A stretch of DNA of 64,000 nucleotides, from assembly GCA_017592775.1 (NCBI GenBank), contig JAGFNJ010000002.1:1-64000 (forward strand). The letters run 5' to 3'. Within the stretch, counting starts at the first letter, position 1, and every line of letters starts with the position of its first letter. Origin of the DNA: Candidatus Accumulibacter conexus (GTDB taxonomy: Bacteria > Pseudomonadota > Gammaproteobacteria > Burkholderiales > Rhodocyclaceae). Of this stretch, positions 28,182 to 37,331 are shown one piece after another. The notes under the pieces were generated by a model, which worked only from the letters and a program-made list of their open reading frames with translations, did not search any database and was not told the DNA's origin. Position numbers and translations under genes: made by a program.

Positions 28182-28811
28182 TCACGGGCCGGCAGCCGGC
28201 GCCCCGGCGGCCAGCGAGGCCATCGCGGCCAGCGAACTCTCTTCCTCGCCGCCGCCGGCGAGCCATTCCGGCAGCGGCATCACCACCGCCGGCCGGCCAT
28301 TGTCGCGAAACCAGCTATCGACGACGTAGTGCCGCGATGTGCCGGCCTCCCCGTCCGGCGTCGTCGCTGCCGCCGTCTCGCCGATCTGCGCCGAGAAGTG
28401 CACGGCGAACAGGTAGCGGGTTCGCTGCACCGGCTCGAGCACCTGATGGAAGCGCAACCAGCGACGATTCTCGAGCATGCGCAGCAGGCGGGTGGTGGTC
28501 GTCGAGTGATCGATGCAGTCCATGCGGCCGTCGATCCCGTCGTCGGCAACATTGCCGCCACGGTCGGCAGCGATCGCAGTCTGCTCACCCGCCCAGGCGA
28601 GCAGCCAGCCGATGACCAGCGACAACCGGTCGCGTTCGTCGGCAGCGTCGCCGGCTGCCGCGAGAAAGGCCTCCACCTGCGCGAACTGCCGGTCAGTGTA
28701 GCGCACCTCCGCCTCGTGCAGGCAGCCGTAGTTGTAGCAGACCCGCAGCGTCTCGTCGGCCGCTGCCGTCTGCGCCAGCGCCGACAAGAGGAGGGCGATC
28801 AGCCAGCGCAT
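28182..28811 (-). CDS. Secreted protein with possible Cys-His-Asp active site, unknown family
   Basis: 209 residues with a signal peptide ([18 protein letters not shown]). The segment [19 protein letters not shown], then a His in [10 protein letters not shown], then [16 protein letters not shown] resembles the Cys, His, Asp order of transglutaminase- or papain-like folds. Two other Cys (VCYNYGC) may form a disulfide. It overlaps the NudJ-like gene by 13 bases and precedes mnmA by about 25, suggesting one operon. No function can be assigned. Confidence 0.75.
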   Translation of the reverse strand: MRWLIALLLSALAQTAAADETLRVCYNYGCLHEAEVRYTDRQFAQVEAFLAAAGDAADERDRLSLVIGWLLAWAGEQTAIAADRGGNVADDGIDGRMDCIDHSTTTTRLLRMLENRRWLRFHQVLEPVQRTRYLFAVHFSAQIGETAAATTPDGEAGTSRHYVVDSWFRDNGRPAVVMPLPEWLAGGGEEESSLAAMASLAAGAPAAGP

Positions 28812-29254
28812 GCGTAGTGGCTCAGGAGCTGCAGCGGGTAACGTCTGCCGGCCAGCCAGTCGTCGATGCAGCGCAGGACCATCGGACTGCGGTGCTGCGC
28901 CTGCCGCGCCCGGATTTCATCCACCGTCAGCCAGTGGGCCGCCAGGATGCCGGCGTCGAGCTGCCGCGCGGGATCATGGCCGACGATCTCGCCGGCGAAG
29001 GCAAAGCGCAGATAGGCGAGATCGCCGGCGCCGGTGGGATAGAGGTAGATGCCGACCAGCGCGTCGGGGCGCATCGTGTACGCAGTCTCCTCGAGCGTCT
29101 CGCGAACGGCTGCGTCGAGCAGCGACTCACCCCAGTCGAGATGGCCCGCGGGCTGGTTGAAGCGGATGCCGTACTCCGTTTCCTCTTCGACGAGCAGGAA
29201 GCGGCCATCGCGTTCGAGTACCGCGGCGACGGTGACGTTCGGTTTCCAGATCAT
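28799..29254 (-). CDS. nudJ: NUDIX hydrolase, NudJ-like
   Basis: 151 residues. The Nudix box is GHLDWGESLLDAAVRETLEE followed by TAYTM, matching NudJ (Glu-Glu-Thr-Ala ending). It begins MIWKPNVTVAAVLERDGRFLLVEE like phosphatase NudJ, which acts on HMP-PP, thiamine-PP and nucleotides. It lies directly upstream of the secreted protein and mnmA, an arrangement common in betaproteobacteria. Confidence 0.9.
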   Translation of the reverse strand: MIWKPNVTVAAVLERDGRFLLVEEETEYGIRFNQPAGHLDWGESLLDAAVRETLEETAYTMRPDALVGIYLYPTGAGDLAYLRFAFAGEIVGHDPARQLDAGILAAHWLTVDEIRARQAQHRSPMVLRCIDDWLAGRRYPLQLLSHYACAG

Positions 29255-29319
29255 GTCGGGAGCCCAGCGGGGGTCGGCGAAGCCGCCATTTTACCGCCAA
29301 CCGGGAGGCGAAATCGGCT

Positions 29320-29325
29320 AGAATT
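29320..29325 (+). promoter_or_regulatory. Candidate -10 element for ilvE
   Basis: TAGAAT lies 37 bases before the ilvE start. No clear -35 at 16-18 bases, only GCCAAC. The gap upstream diverges from the NudJ-like gene. Confidence 0.35.
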
Positions 29326-29361
29326 TCCGCTTCAGGTTTACCGGCACGAGGGGAGAAGAGG

Positions 29362-30282
29362 ATGTCCATGGCGGATCGCGACGGCTTCATCTGGTACGAT
29401 GGCAAGCTGGTCCCATGGCGTGCGGCCACCACCCACGTGCTGACCCATACCCTGCACTATGGCATGGGCGTCTTCGAGGGCATCCGCGCCTACAAGGCGG
29501 CCAGGGGCACGGCGATCTTCCGCCTCGCCGAGCATACCGAGCGCCTGTTCAACTCCGCCTACATCTTCCAGATGAAGATGCCCTACGACCGGGAAACCCT
29601 GCTCGAAGCCCAGAAGGAAGTCGTGCGCGCGAATGGCCTCGAGTCGTGCTACATCCGGCCGATCGTCTTCTATGGATCGGAAGCGATGGGCATCGCCGCC
29701 ACCGCGATCAGCACGCATGTCGCCATCGCCGCCTGGCCGTGGGGTGCGTACCTCGGTGCCGAGGGAATGGAGAAGGGCATCCGCGTCAAGACCTCGTCCT
29801 TCACCCGCCATCACGTGAATATCAACATGTGCCGCTCGAAGTCGGTCGGCACCTACACCAACTCGATCCTCGCCCATCAGGAGGTGGCGCACGACGGTTA
29901 CGACGAGGCGCTGCTGCTCGACGTCGACGGCTACGTCGCCGAAGGTGCCGGCGAGAATGTCTTCATCGTCAAGAAAGGCAAGCTGTACACACCCGACCTG
30001 ACGTCGTGCCTCGAGGGAATCACGCGCGCCTCGGTACTCGAACTCGCCGACGAACTCGGCATCCCGGTGGTCGAGAAGCGCATCACGCGCGACGAGGTCT
30101 ATTGCGCCGACGAGGCCTTTTTCACCGGCACCGCCGCCGAAGTGACGCCGATCCGCGAACTCGACAATCGCCAGATCGGCGCCGGCCACCGCGGCCCGAT
30201 CACGACGAGAATCCAGAGCCTGTTCTTCGACTGCGTCAACGGCCGCGTGCCGGCGCACGAAGACTGGCTTGCCTACGTCTAA
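29362..30282 (+). CDS. ilvE: Branched-chain amino acid aminotransferase
   Basis: 306 residues, fold-type IV PLP enzyme. It begins DGFIWYDGKLVPW and has TLHYGMGVFEGIRAYK, the PLP-Lys region RSKSVGTYTNSILAHQE, and GYVAEGAGENVFIVK. It interconverts Val, Ile, Leu and their 2-oxo acids. GAGGGG sits 8 bases upstream of the chosen ATG; a second ATG two codons on is possible. Confidence 0.95.
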   Translation: MSMADRDGFIWYDGKLVPWRAATTHVLTHTLHYGMGVFEGIRAYKAARGTAIFRLAEHTERLFNSAYIFQMKMPYDRETLLEAQKEVVRANGLESCYIRPIVFYGSEAMGIAATAISTHVAIAAWPWGAYLGAEGMEKGIRVKTSSFTRHHVNINMCRSKSVGTYTNSILAHQEVAHDGYDEALLLDVDGYVAEGAGENVFIVKKGKLYTPDLTSCLEGITRASVLELADELGIPVVEKRITRDEVYCADEAFFTGTAAEVTPIRELDNRQIGAGHRGPITTRIQSLFFDCVNGRVPAHEDWLAYV

Positions 30283-30308
30283 CCGCTGTCTGCAAGGTTA
30301 CCGAGAAG

Positions 30309-30506
30309 ATGTCCCAGAACGACCAACCGAAGCCCATTGCGGTCACCGCTCACGACCTGCCACTGCACTGTCCGACGAAGGACGCGCCGCTCTGGGCCAG
30401 GCACCCGCGCGTCTTCCTCGACATCACGCAAAGCGGCGAGGTCACCTGCCCGTATTGCAGCGCCCACTACGTGCTGCAGGGCGGGCTGCCGAAGGGCCAC
30501 CACTGA
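30309..30506 (+). CDS. CHCC zinc-finger domain protein
   Basis: 65 residues. Metal ligands are Cys21 (LHCPT), His32 (RHPRVFL), Cys47 and Cys50 (VTCPYC), the order of the zf-CHCC family (PF10276), also found in a mitochondrial complex I subunit. It lies 26 bases after ilvE, likely the same transcript. Confidence 0.9.
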   Translation: MSQNDQPKPIAVTAHDLPLHCPTKDAPLWARHPRVFLDITQSGEVTCPYCSAHYVLQGGLPKGHH

Positions 30507-30511
30507 GCCTC

Positions 30512-30533
30512 CGCTACCCGACCACGGGTAGCG
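30512..30533. terminator. Hairpin after the zinc-finger gene
   Basis: CGCTACCCG and CGGGTAGCG pair as a perfect 9-bp stem with loop ACCA, 5 bases past the stop codon. No T-run follows, so terminator function is uncertain. Confidence 0.45.
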
Positions 30534-30549
30534 CGCCGCACAGCCAGCG

Positions 30550-31566
30550 ATGAAAGCTCTCGTCGTCGCGCCTTCGTGGATCGGTGACTCGGTGCTGGCA
30601 CAGCCGCTGTTCACCCGCCTGCACGAGCGGATCCCGGGCCTGCAGCTCGACGCACTGGCGCCGCGCTGGGTGGCGCCGGTCCTCGAACGGATGCCGCAGA
30701 TCAACCGCATCATCGACAGTCCGTTCGCGCATGGCGAACTGTCGCTGCGGACGCGCCACCGCGTCGCCCGCGAACTGGCACGCGGCGGCTACCAGCGCGC
30801 CTATGTCCTGCCCAACTCGCTGAAGTCGGCGCTGATCCCCTTCCTTGCCGACATCCCCGAGCGCATCGGTTTCATCGGCGAAACCCGCTACGGACTCATC
30901 AACCGCCGCCACACGCTCGACAAGAAGCTGCTGCCGCAGATGGCCGAGCGCTTCGCCCAGCTCGCCGAAGCGCCGGGGGCGCCGCTGCCACGACCGCTGC
31001 CGCAGCCGTGCCTGCACGCCAGCCCGGCGCAGCGCATCGAGACGCTGGCAGCGCTCGGAGTCAGCCTGCCAGCGAAGCTGGCGGTCTTCTGTCCCGGCGC
31101 CGAGTACGGGCCGGCGAAGCGCTGGCCGGCAAGGCATTTTGCTGCCCTGGCAGCCGCCCTGGCCCGGCACGGCTACGCCGTCTGGCTGCTCGGATCGGCC
31201 AAGGACAGGCCGGTCGGCGAGGAGATCCTCGACCATGCCAGCCCCGGCAGCCTGCCGCTCAATCTCTGCGGCACGACGACCCTGGCGCAGGCGATCGACC
31301 TGCTCGGCGCCGCCTCGCTGGTCGTCTGCAACGATTCCGGCCTGATGCACGTGGCGGCCGCCCTCGGCCGCCGGGTGGTCGCGGTTTACGGCTCGTCGTC
31401 GCCCGACTTCACGCCGCCCCTCTCGGAAAAGGCGACCATCATCAGCCTCAATCTCGCCTGCAGTCCCTGCTTCAAACGGCAGTGCCCCCTCGGTCACCTC
31501 GACTGCCTGCAGCAGCTCGAACCGCAGCGCGTGCTCGCAGCCTGCCTCGGAGGAGTCGCCGCATGA
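30550..31566 (+). CDS. waaF: ADP-heptose:LPS heptosyltransferase II
   Basis: 338 residues, GT9 family. It begins MKALVVAPSWIGDSVLAQPL. Other marks are YVLPNSLKSALIPFLADIPE, PGAEYGPAKRWP and VVCNDSGLMHVAAALGRRVV, then the C-terminal SPCFKRQCPLGH. It adds the second heptose to the LPS core at the inner membrane and uses the donor made via GmhB (11003). The stop overlaps the next ATG (ATGATGA). Confidence 0.95.
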   Translation: MKALVVAPSWIGDSVLAQPLFTRLHERIPGLQLDALAPRWVAPVLERMPQINRIIDSPFAHGELSLRTRHRVARELARGGYQRAYVLPNSLKSALIPFLADIPERIGFIGETRYGLINRRHTLDKKLLPQMAERFAQLAEAPGAPLPRPLPQPCLHASPAQRIETLAALGVSLPAKLAVFCPGAEYGPAKRWPARHFAALAAALARHGYAVWLLGSAKDRPVGEEILDHASPGSLPLNLCGTTTLAQAIDLLGAASLVVCNDSGLMHVAAALGRRVVAVYGSSSPDFTPPLSEKATIISLNLACSPCFKRQCPLGHLDCLQQLEPQRVLAACLGGVAA

Positions 31567-32006
31567 TGATCATCTTCGCCACGCCCGAGGATGTCGAGGC
31601 CGCCTTCTACGAAGCCATCGCCCGCGCCGACCTCGGCGCCCTGATGAGCGTCTGGGCCGAAGACGAGGAGATCGTCTGCATTCATCCGACGGGCCAGCGC
31701 CTCGTCGGTGCCGACGCGATCCGCGACAGCTGGCGCAGCATCTTCGCCAACAACCCGCGCCTGTCGGTGCGACTGAGCCGCGGCGTCCGCTGGAGCGGCA
31801 TGCTGCTGTCGGTGCACACGGTCGTCGAAATGCTGTACATCGGCGATGACCGCAAGGCGCACGGCCCGATGCTCGCCACCAACGTCTTCCAGCGCGGCGC
31901 CAGCGGCTGGCGGCTGCTGGCGCATCACTCATCGACCGCGGCGGAGCGCGAAGCCACCGAGGGCGATGGCAGCGGCGACCGCAACACCCCGCGGACGCTG
32001 CATTGA
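31563..32006 (+). CDS. SnoaL-like (NTF2-fold) protein
   Basis: 147 residues: FATPEDVEAAFYEAIARADL, then MSVWAEDEEIVCIHPTGQRL, then GWRLLAHHSS. This pattern is typical of DUF4440/SnoaL-type cone-fold proteins. Function unknown. It overlaps waaF by 4 bases and the hydrolase by 4 bases, so it belongs to the same operon. Confidence 0.85.
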   Translation: MMIIFATPEDVEAAFYEAIARADLGALMSVWAEDEEIVCIHPTGQRLVGADAIRDSWRSIFANNPRLSVRLSRGVRWSGMLLSVHTVVEMLYIGDDRKAHGPMLATNVFQRGASGWRLLAHHSSTAAEREATEGDGSGDRNTPRTLH

Positions 32007-32977
32007 TCCCGTATCGCGCCCCCGGCTGGCTGCCCGGCGGCCACCTGCAGACCGTCCATCCACTGCTCATCCGCCCCGACCCGCTGCCTTACGACCGGCA
32101 GCGCTGGGAAACGCCGGACGGCGACTTCATCGACCTCGACTGGCTGGCCGCCCCCGGCGGCGCAGCGGCGCAGCACGATGCGCCGCCGCTGCTGGTCGTC
32201 TTTCACGGTCTCGAAGGAAGTTCGAACAGTCACTACGTACTGACGCTGCTGGCTGCTGCGGCAGCGATCGGCTGGGCGGCGGTGGCGGTCAACTTCCGTG
32301 GCTGTTCGGGCGAGAGCAATCGGCTGCCACGCGCCTACCATTCGGGCGACAGCGAGGAGATCGACTGGATCCTGCGCCGTCTGCGGGCAGCCTTCCCGGT
32401 GCGCCGGCACTACGCCGTCGGCGTTTCGCTCGGTGGCAACGCGCTGCTCAAGTGGCTGGGCGAACGCGGTACCACGGCGAGCGCTTGCCTGCACGCGGCG
32501 GCCGCCGTCAGCGCCCCGGTCGATCTCGCCGCCTGTGGTCATCATCTCGCGCGCGGCTGCAACCGTGTCTACACTTGGCACTTCCTGCACAGCCTGAAGC
32601 GCAGCGCCGCCAGCAAGCTGCGCCGCTACCCCGGCCTGTTCGACGAGCGGCGGATGCGCGCGGCGAAAAACCTGTACGAGTTCGACGATGTCGTCACGGC
32701 GCCGCTGCATGGCTTCGCCGGCGCCGACGACTACTGGCGACGGGCGTCGAGCAAACCGTGGCTCGCCGGAATCCGGCTGCCGACACTGCTGCTGCACGCC
32801 GTCAACGACCCCTTCCTGCCGCCACGGGCGCTGCCGGCCGCCAGCCAGGTCGGCCGCAGTGTCCGCATCGACTTCCCGCGCCAGGGTGGCCACGTCGGCT
32901 TCGTCACCGGCAGTCCGCCGGGGCAGCTCGTGTGGTTGCCACAACGCATCCTGCACTACTTCCAGCACGAGGTTTGA
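32003..32977 (+). CDS. YheT-like alpha/beta hydrolase
   Basis: 324 residues. PGWLPGGHLQTVHPLLI at the N-terminus is a YheT signature. The oxyanion region is VVFHGLEGSSNSHYV and the nucleophile elbow GVSLGGNALLKWLGE (Ser). Later NDPFLPP (Asp) and QGGHVGFV (His) complete the triad. The start is TTG, overlapping the upstream stop; no ATG lies nearby in frame. Confidence 0.9.
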   Translation: MIPYRAPGWLPGGHLQTVHPLLIRPDPLPYDRQRWETPDGDFIDLDWLAAPGGAAAQHDAPPLLVVFHGLEGSSNSHYVLTLLAAAAAIGWAAVAVNFRGCSGESNRLPRAYHSGDSEEIDWILRRLRAAFPVRRHYAVGVSLGGNALLKWLGERGTTASACLHAAAAVSAPVDLAACGHHLARGCNRVYTWHFLHSLKRSAASKLRRYPGLFDERRMRAAKNLYEFDDVVTAPLHGFAGADDYWRRASSKPWLAGIRLPTLLLHAVNDPFLPPRALPAASQVGRSVRIDFPRQGGHVGFVTGSPPGQLVWLPQRILHYFQHEV

Positions 32978-32978
32978 G

Positions 32979-34358
32979 ATGAACGCTTCCCTGCCGCCAG
33001 AAATCTTCAAGGCTTACGACATCCGCGGCATTGTCGGCAGGACGCTGACGCCGGCCATCGTCAGCCGCATCGGCCATGGACTCGGTTCGCTGGCGGTCGA
33101 GCGCGGCCAGCGCGCGATCGCCGTTGGCCGCGACGGACGACTGTCGGGCCCGGAGTTGGCGGAGGCATTGATGGCCGGCATCCGCATGGCCGGCATCGAC
33201 ACCATCGACGTCGACTGCGTGCCGACGCCGGTCGTCTACTTCGCGGCGCACGAACTCGGCTGCCAGAGCTGCGTCGCCGTCACCGGCAGCCACAACCCGC
33301 CCGACTACAACGGACTGAAGATGGTCATCGGCGGCGAGACCCTGGCCGGGGAGACGATCCAGGGCATCCGGCTGCGCGTCGACGCCGACTGCCTGCAGCA
33401 CGGCGCGGGCCAGGCGAGCAGCGCCGACGTGCAACCGGCGTACCTGGCGCGGATCACCAGCGACGTCCACCTGGCGCGGCCGATGAAGATCGCCATCGAC
33501 TGCGGCAACGGCGTCGCTGGCGGCATCGCGCCGCAACTGTTCCGGGCACTGGGTTGCGAAGTCGTCGAACTGTTCTGCGAAGTCGATGGCAGCTTCCCCA
33601 ACCACCACCCAGACCCGTCAAAGCCCGAGAACCTGCAGGACCTGATCCGGGCGCTGCGCAACACCGAGGCGGAAATCGGACTCGCGTTCGACGGTGACGG
33701 CGACCGTCTCGGCGTCGTCACCCGGGACGGCGCGATCATCTATCCCGATCGCCAGTTGATGCTCTTTGCCGCTGACGTCCTGCGCCGCTGTCCCGGCCAG
33801 CCGATCATCTACGATGTCAAGTGCACCCGTCTGCTGGCACCCTGGATCCGGCAGCACGGCGGCGAGCCCCTGATGTGGAAGACCGGTCATGCTCTGGTCA
33901 AGGCGAAGCTGAAGGAAACCGGATCGCCGCTGGCGGGCGAAATGAGTGGCCACGTCTTCTTCAAGGAACGCTGGTTCGGCTTTGACGACGGCCTCTATGC
34001 CGGCGCGCGGCTGCTCGAAATCGTCTCGCAGGCGGCCGACGCCAACGCCGTCCTGCATGCCCTGCCCGACAGCAGCTCGACACCCGAGCTCAACATCGGC
34101 ATGCGCGAGGGCGAACCCTTCGCACTGATCGAGGAGTTGCAGCGGCAGGCGCACTTCGAGGGCGCACGCGAGATCATCAGCATCGACGGTCTGCGCGTCG
34201 AGTACGCCGACGGTTTCGGCCTCGCCCGCCCGTCGAACACGACGCCGGTGGTCGTCCTGCGCTTCGAGGCCGACTCGGCCGCTGCGCTGGCACGCATCCA
34301 GGCGGATTTCCGACGCGTCTTCAACGAGGCGCGTCCCGATCTGCATCTGCCCTTCTGA
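32979..34358 (+). CDS. algC: Phosphomannomutase/phosphoglucomutase
   Basis: 459 residues, alpha-D-phosphohexomutase family. The phospho-Ser loop is VAVTGSHNPPDYNGLK, the metal loop AFDGDGDRLGVV, the sugar loop LAGEMSGHVFFKERWFGFDD, and the phosphate loop RPSNTTPVVVLRFE. It supplies Man-1-P or Glc-1-P for exopolysaccharide and LPS. The start ATG is 1 base after the hydrolase stop (TGAGATG). The gene name is by family and not proven. Confidence 0.9.
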   Translation: MNASLPPEIFKAYDIRGIVGRTLTPAIVSRIGHGLGSLAVERGQRAIAVGRDGRLSGPELAEALMAGIRMAGIDTIDVDCVPTPVVYFAAHELGCQSCVAVTGSHNPPDYNGLKMVIGGETLAGETIQGIRLRVDADCLQHGAGQASSADVQPAYLARITSDVHLARPMKIAIDCGNGVAGGIAPQLFRALGCEVVELFCEVDGSFPNHHPDPSKPENLQDLIRALRNTEAEIGLAFDGDGDRLGVVTRDGAIIYPDRQLMLFAADVLRRCPGQPIIYDVKCTRLLAPWIRQHGGEPLMWKTGHALVKAKLKETGSPLAGEMSGHVFFKERWFGFDDGLYAGARLLEIVSQAADANAVLHALPDSSSTPELNIGMREGEPFALIEELQRQAHFEGAREIISIDGLRVEYADGFGLARPSNTTPVVVLRFEADSAAALARIQADFRRVFNEARPDLHLPF

Positions 34359-34400
34359 CCCGTCGTCAGCCACCCGGGATACCGCCAAGGACGAGCCACC

Positions 34401-35660
34401 GTGATCACCGAGCAGTCCCTGCAGAAAGCCTTTCTCTTCCGCCAGCCGATCGTCAGCCGGCAGCAGGAACTCGCCGGCTACCAGCTCCTCCTGCGCAGTG
34501 CAGAAGCCGGCGGCGACGAGCGCCAGCAGAACCTCACCACAGCCGCGCTCTGCGCCGCCTACCTGGAACTGGGAATGCAGAGCGCGCTCGGCAACAACTG
34601 CGCCTACCTCGGGATCACGCCCGACTTCCTGCAACAGGAAGCGCTCGAGTTGCTGCCGGCAGCCGGCGTCGTCCTCGAACTGCTGCTCGATCGCCCGCCG
34701 GACAAGACGGTCCAGATCCGCTGCCGCTGCCTGCGTGACCGCGGCTACGTGCTGGCACTCGGTGACTACCGCGGTATCGATGATCGCAGCCGGCCGCTGC
34801 TGCCGATGGTCGATGTCATCAAGATCGACGCCCGCACGACGGACCAGCGCACGCTGGCCAACCTCGCCGGCTCGTTGCGCAACCTGCCGATCAAGCTGCT
34901 GGCGCAGGGTGTGGACAGCCGCGAGTTGCTCGAGCGTTGCCGCAACCTCGGCTTCGCGCTCTTTCAGGGCCGCCATTTCGCGCAGGCCGAGATCGTCAGC
35001 GGCCGCCGCCTGTCGGCCTCGCAGGCGGCGCTGATCCGGCTGATCAACCTCGTCGGGCGCGATGTCGATGTGGCGTTGATCGAGGACGCCTTCAAGCACG
35101 AACCGGCGCTGACGCTCAACCTGCTGCGCGTCGTCAACTCGGTCGGGCACCGTGGCAACCGCCTCTCACAACCGGTGACCTCGCTGCGACACGCGATCAA
35201 CCTCTTCGGCCGGCGCCATCTGCAGCGCTGGCTGTCGCTGCTGCTGCTCGCACCGGGCAGCGCCAGCAGCGACCCGACGCAGTCACCGCTGCTGCAGGTG
35301 GCGGCGCTGCGCGGACGCATGATGGAGTTGCTGATCGCCGTCGACCCGTCCGGCGAGAGCGGCAGGCTGGCCGACCTGGCGTTCATGACCGGCATCCTGT
35401 CGATGATGCCGGCAGCGCTCGGACTGCCGATCGACGAGATTCTCGGCCAGATCGCCGTCGAGGACGAGGTGCGCGCCGCGCTCTGCCACCACGCCGGGGT
35501 GCTGGGCGGAATCCTCGCCCTGCTCGAGCGATTCGACAACGACGACGCCAGCGGCTGCGACGAGTTGCTCGGGCAATTGCCGGGGCACCTCGATCGTCAG
35601 ACGCTCAACACCTGCCTCAGCGTCGCGCTGCGCTGGCTGAACGGCAACGGCGGCCAGTAG
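34401..35660 (+). CDS. EAL-HDOD signalling protein (degenerate EAL)
   Basis: 419 residues. The N-terminal half is EAL-like (FLFRQPIVSRQQELAGYQLL, VIKIDARTTDQ, LLAQGVDSRELLERC, GFALFQGRHFAQ). The catalytic ExLxR and metal residues are mostly replaced, so c-di-GMP hydrolysis is unlikely. The C-terminal half is an HDOD domain (LNLLRVVNSVGHRGNRLSQP, then SLRHAINLFGRRHLQRW). This matches the YuxH/CdgJ architecture, which affects motility and surface behaviour. Confidence 0.88.
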   Translation: MITEQSLQKAFLFRQPIVSRQQELAGYQLLLRSAEAGGDERQQNLTTAALCAAYLELGMQSALGNNCAYLGITPDFLQQEALELLPAAGVVLELLLDRPPDKTVQIRCRCLRDRGYVLALGDYRGIDDRSRPLLPMVDVIKIDARTTDQRTLANLAGSLRNLPIKLLAQGVDSRELLERCRNLGFALFQGRHFAQAEIVSGRRLSASQAALIRLINLVGRDVDVALIEDAFKHEPALTLNLLRVVNSVGHRGNRLSQPVTSLRHAINLFGRRHLQRWLSLLLLAPGSASSDPTQSPLLQVAALRGRMMELLIAVDPSGESGRLADLAFMTGILSMMPAALGLPIDEILGQIAVEDEVRAALCHHAGVLGGILALLERFDNDDASGCDELLGQLPGHLDRQTLNTCLSVALRWLNGNGGQ

Positions 35661-35710
35661 TCCGTTCCAGCGCGTCACCGGACCACCGCCCATCCGAGCG
35701 GGCGTCATGT

Positions 35711-35742
35711 GGTTTTCTGCCGAGCATTGCCGGCAGAAAACC
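35711..35742. terminator. Bidirectional terminator-like hairpin
   Basis: GGTTTTCTGCCG and CGGCAGAAAACC pair as a perfect 12-bp stem with an 8-base loop. It lies between convergent genes (EAL-HDOD plus, lytic transglycosylase minus). The T and A runs at the stem base fit termination in both directions. Confidence 0.65.
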
Positions 35743-35834
35743 GGCCAGAGACACCAGCCAGGGCGGTGCTCGCCGCCACTGACACCGCCGCCGGGTCGCC
35801 AGCCGCCGCGGGCTGCCGCGCCGGCAACTGCCCA

Positions 35835-37331
35835 TCAGCGTGCTGAATCGGCGCCGCTGAAGCACTTGCCCACTTCGAGTTCCTTGCCCTCCTTCACCGC
35901 CAGGTACTTCTGCAGGAAGGAGCTGTCGATGTCGCGCAGGTCGGCGCGCTGTCTGGGCTGCCGGTAGCGGTTGAGGTGCCCGGGCCCGCCGTTGTAGACG
36001 GCGTAGGTGGCACGGGCGAGATCATCGGCATCGCCAGCCGCCGCTGCCTCGCTCCGCGCCAGCGCGTAGTCGCGCAGATAGTGGTGCAGGATCTCGGCGC
36101 CGGCGCGGCCGTTGTAGGCGACGTCGCCATGCAGCCCGGCGACATCATAGAAACCGCGCCACACGCGCGGGTACACCTGCATCAGTCCGACGGCGCCGAT
36201 CCCCGATTGAATCGGCTGCACCTTCCCCTTGCGGCGAACGAACTGCCGCCAGCAACTTTCCTGCCAGGCAGTCGCCAGCACCAGGTCGCGGTAGAGTTCG
36301 CTGAACCGCGGCTCGATTGCCCGTCCGGCGCCTTCCCGCTGTTGCCAGGTGGCATCGGCAGTGCGCTGCAGCAGCGTCCGCATCGCCGGCAGATACTCCG
36401 GCAGGTCGCTGCGCGTCGGCAGCCAGTCGTTCAGGCGCCGGGCCAGCGCCGCCGTCTCCGGGTCGATCGCCAGCGGCGCCGGCACGGGCGCGGCGAAGGC
36501 GCTGGCAACGAGCCAGCTCGCATTGTTGGCCGTCGCCGCCGGCAGGCTCGCGCGGAGCAGCCGGCTCGGCTGCGCGGCGGGCAGCGGCGGGCCGAAACCG
36601 AAAAGCAGCCGCAGATCCGGGTCGAGCGCCAGATCGTAGGCCAGCGGATCGCCGGCGCTCGCCGGAAGCACCAGGCGGGCGAGCTCGCGCAACGCCTGCG
36701 GCGTCACCCGCACGCCAATTGCGTCGCTGAGCGCCTGCGCCGCGCGCAGCGCATCACCGGCCTCGAGCAGCGCGCGCAGCGACTTCGTCGCCTGGCTGTC
36801 GAGTTCCTTCGTCAACTGCCGCAGCTCCGGCGCCAGGCGGTCCCAACTGAGGAGGAAGAGTTCGCGCAACGGCTCGGGAACCGGCGCCTCGTTCGCCAGC
36901 AGGGCCACCCCGTCGTAGCGGCCACTGAGCAGGACGAGCAGGAACCGCTGCCGGCGAACGGCGTCATCCGATTCGCCAGCGGCGTGCTTGACGACCCGTG
37001 TCAGGAAGGCATCCCAGAACTCGGCAGCCTCGACCTTCGACACCTGCGACCGCTGTCGACGAAGCTCGGGTACCGGTTTTCCGCCCTGGCGCAGGAGTTC
37101 GCCGACGACCTCCCACGGATTGGCGCCAGCGTCGCGAGCCAGCGCCGGCACCGCCAGGGCGGCCAGCAGAAGCGGCAGCAGCGTGCAGGGGCGCTTCACC
37201 CGCGACGGCTGCCTGCGGTCCCGACCCAGGTCAAGGAGACTGGCGCCGGCGGCCACGGCACGACCGAGCAGCGACCGGGCAGCAACGGAAAAACGTGCCG
37301 CCCGAGCCGTGGCAGCGCCGAGTGCTGTCAT
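35835..37331 (-). CDS. Lytic transglycosylase (SLT domain)
   Basis: 498 residues. After a long basic N-region comes a signal-like helix (LLPLLLAALAVPALA). The C-terminal SLT fold has catalytic Glu in ATAWQESCWRQFV, then GIGAVGLMQVYPRVW and TYAVYNGGPGHLNRY. It cleaves peptidoglycan in the periplasm. The start ATG overlaps the NUDIX gene stop (ATGA) with AGGGA 8 bases upstream, so I chose it over the upstream ATG at 37352. Confidence 0.9.
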   Translation of the reverse strand: MTALGAATARAARFSVAARSLLGRAVAAGASLLDLGRDRRQPSRVKRPCTLLPLLLAALAVPALARDAGANPWEVVGELLRQGGKPVPELRRQRSQVSKVEAAEFWDAFLTRVVKHAAGESDDAVRRQRFLLVLLSGRYDGVALLANEAPVPEPLRELFLLSWDRLAPELRQLTKELDSQATKSLRALLEAGDALRAAQALSDAIGVRVTPQALRELARLVLPASAGDPLAYDLALDPDLRLLFGFGPPLPAAQPSRLLRASLPAATANNASWLVASAFAAPVPAPLAIDPETAALARRLNDWLPTRSDLPEYLPAMRTLLQRTADATWQQREGAGRAIEPRFSELYRDLVLATAWQESCWRQFVRRKGKVQPIQSGIGAVGLMQVYPRVWRGFYDVAGLHGDVAYNGRAGAEILHHYLRDYALARSEAAAAGDADDLARATYAVYNGGPGHLNRYRQPRQRADLRDIDSSFLQKYLAVKEGKELEVGKCFSGADSAR

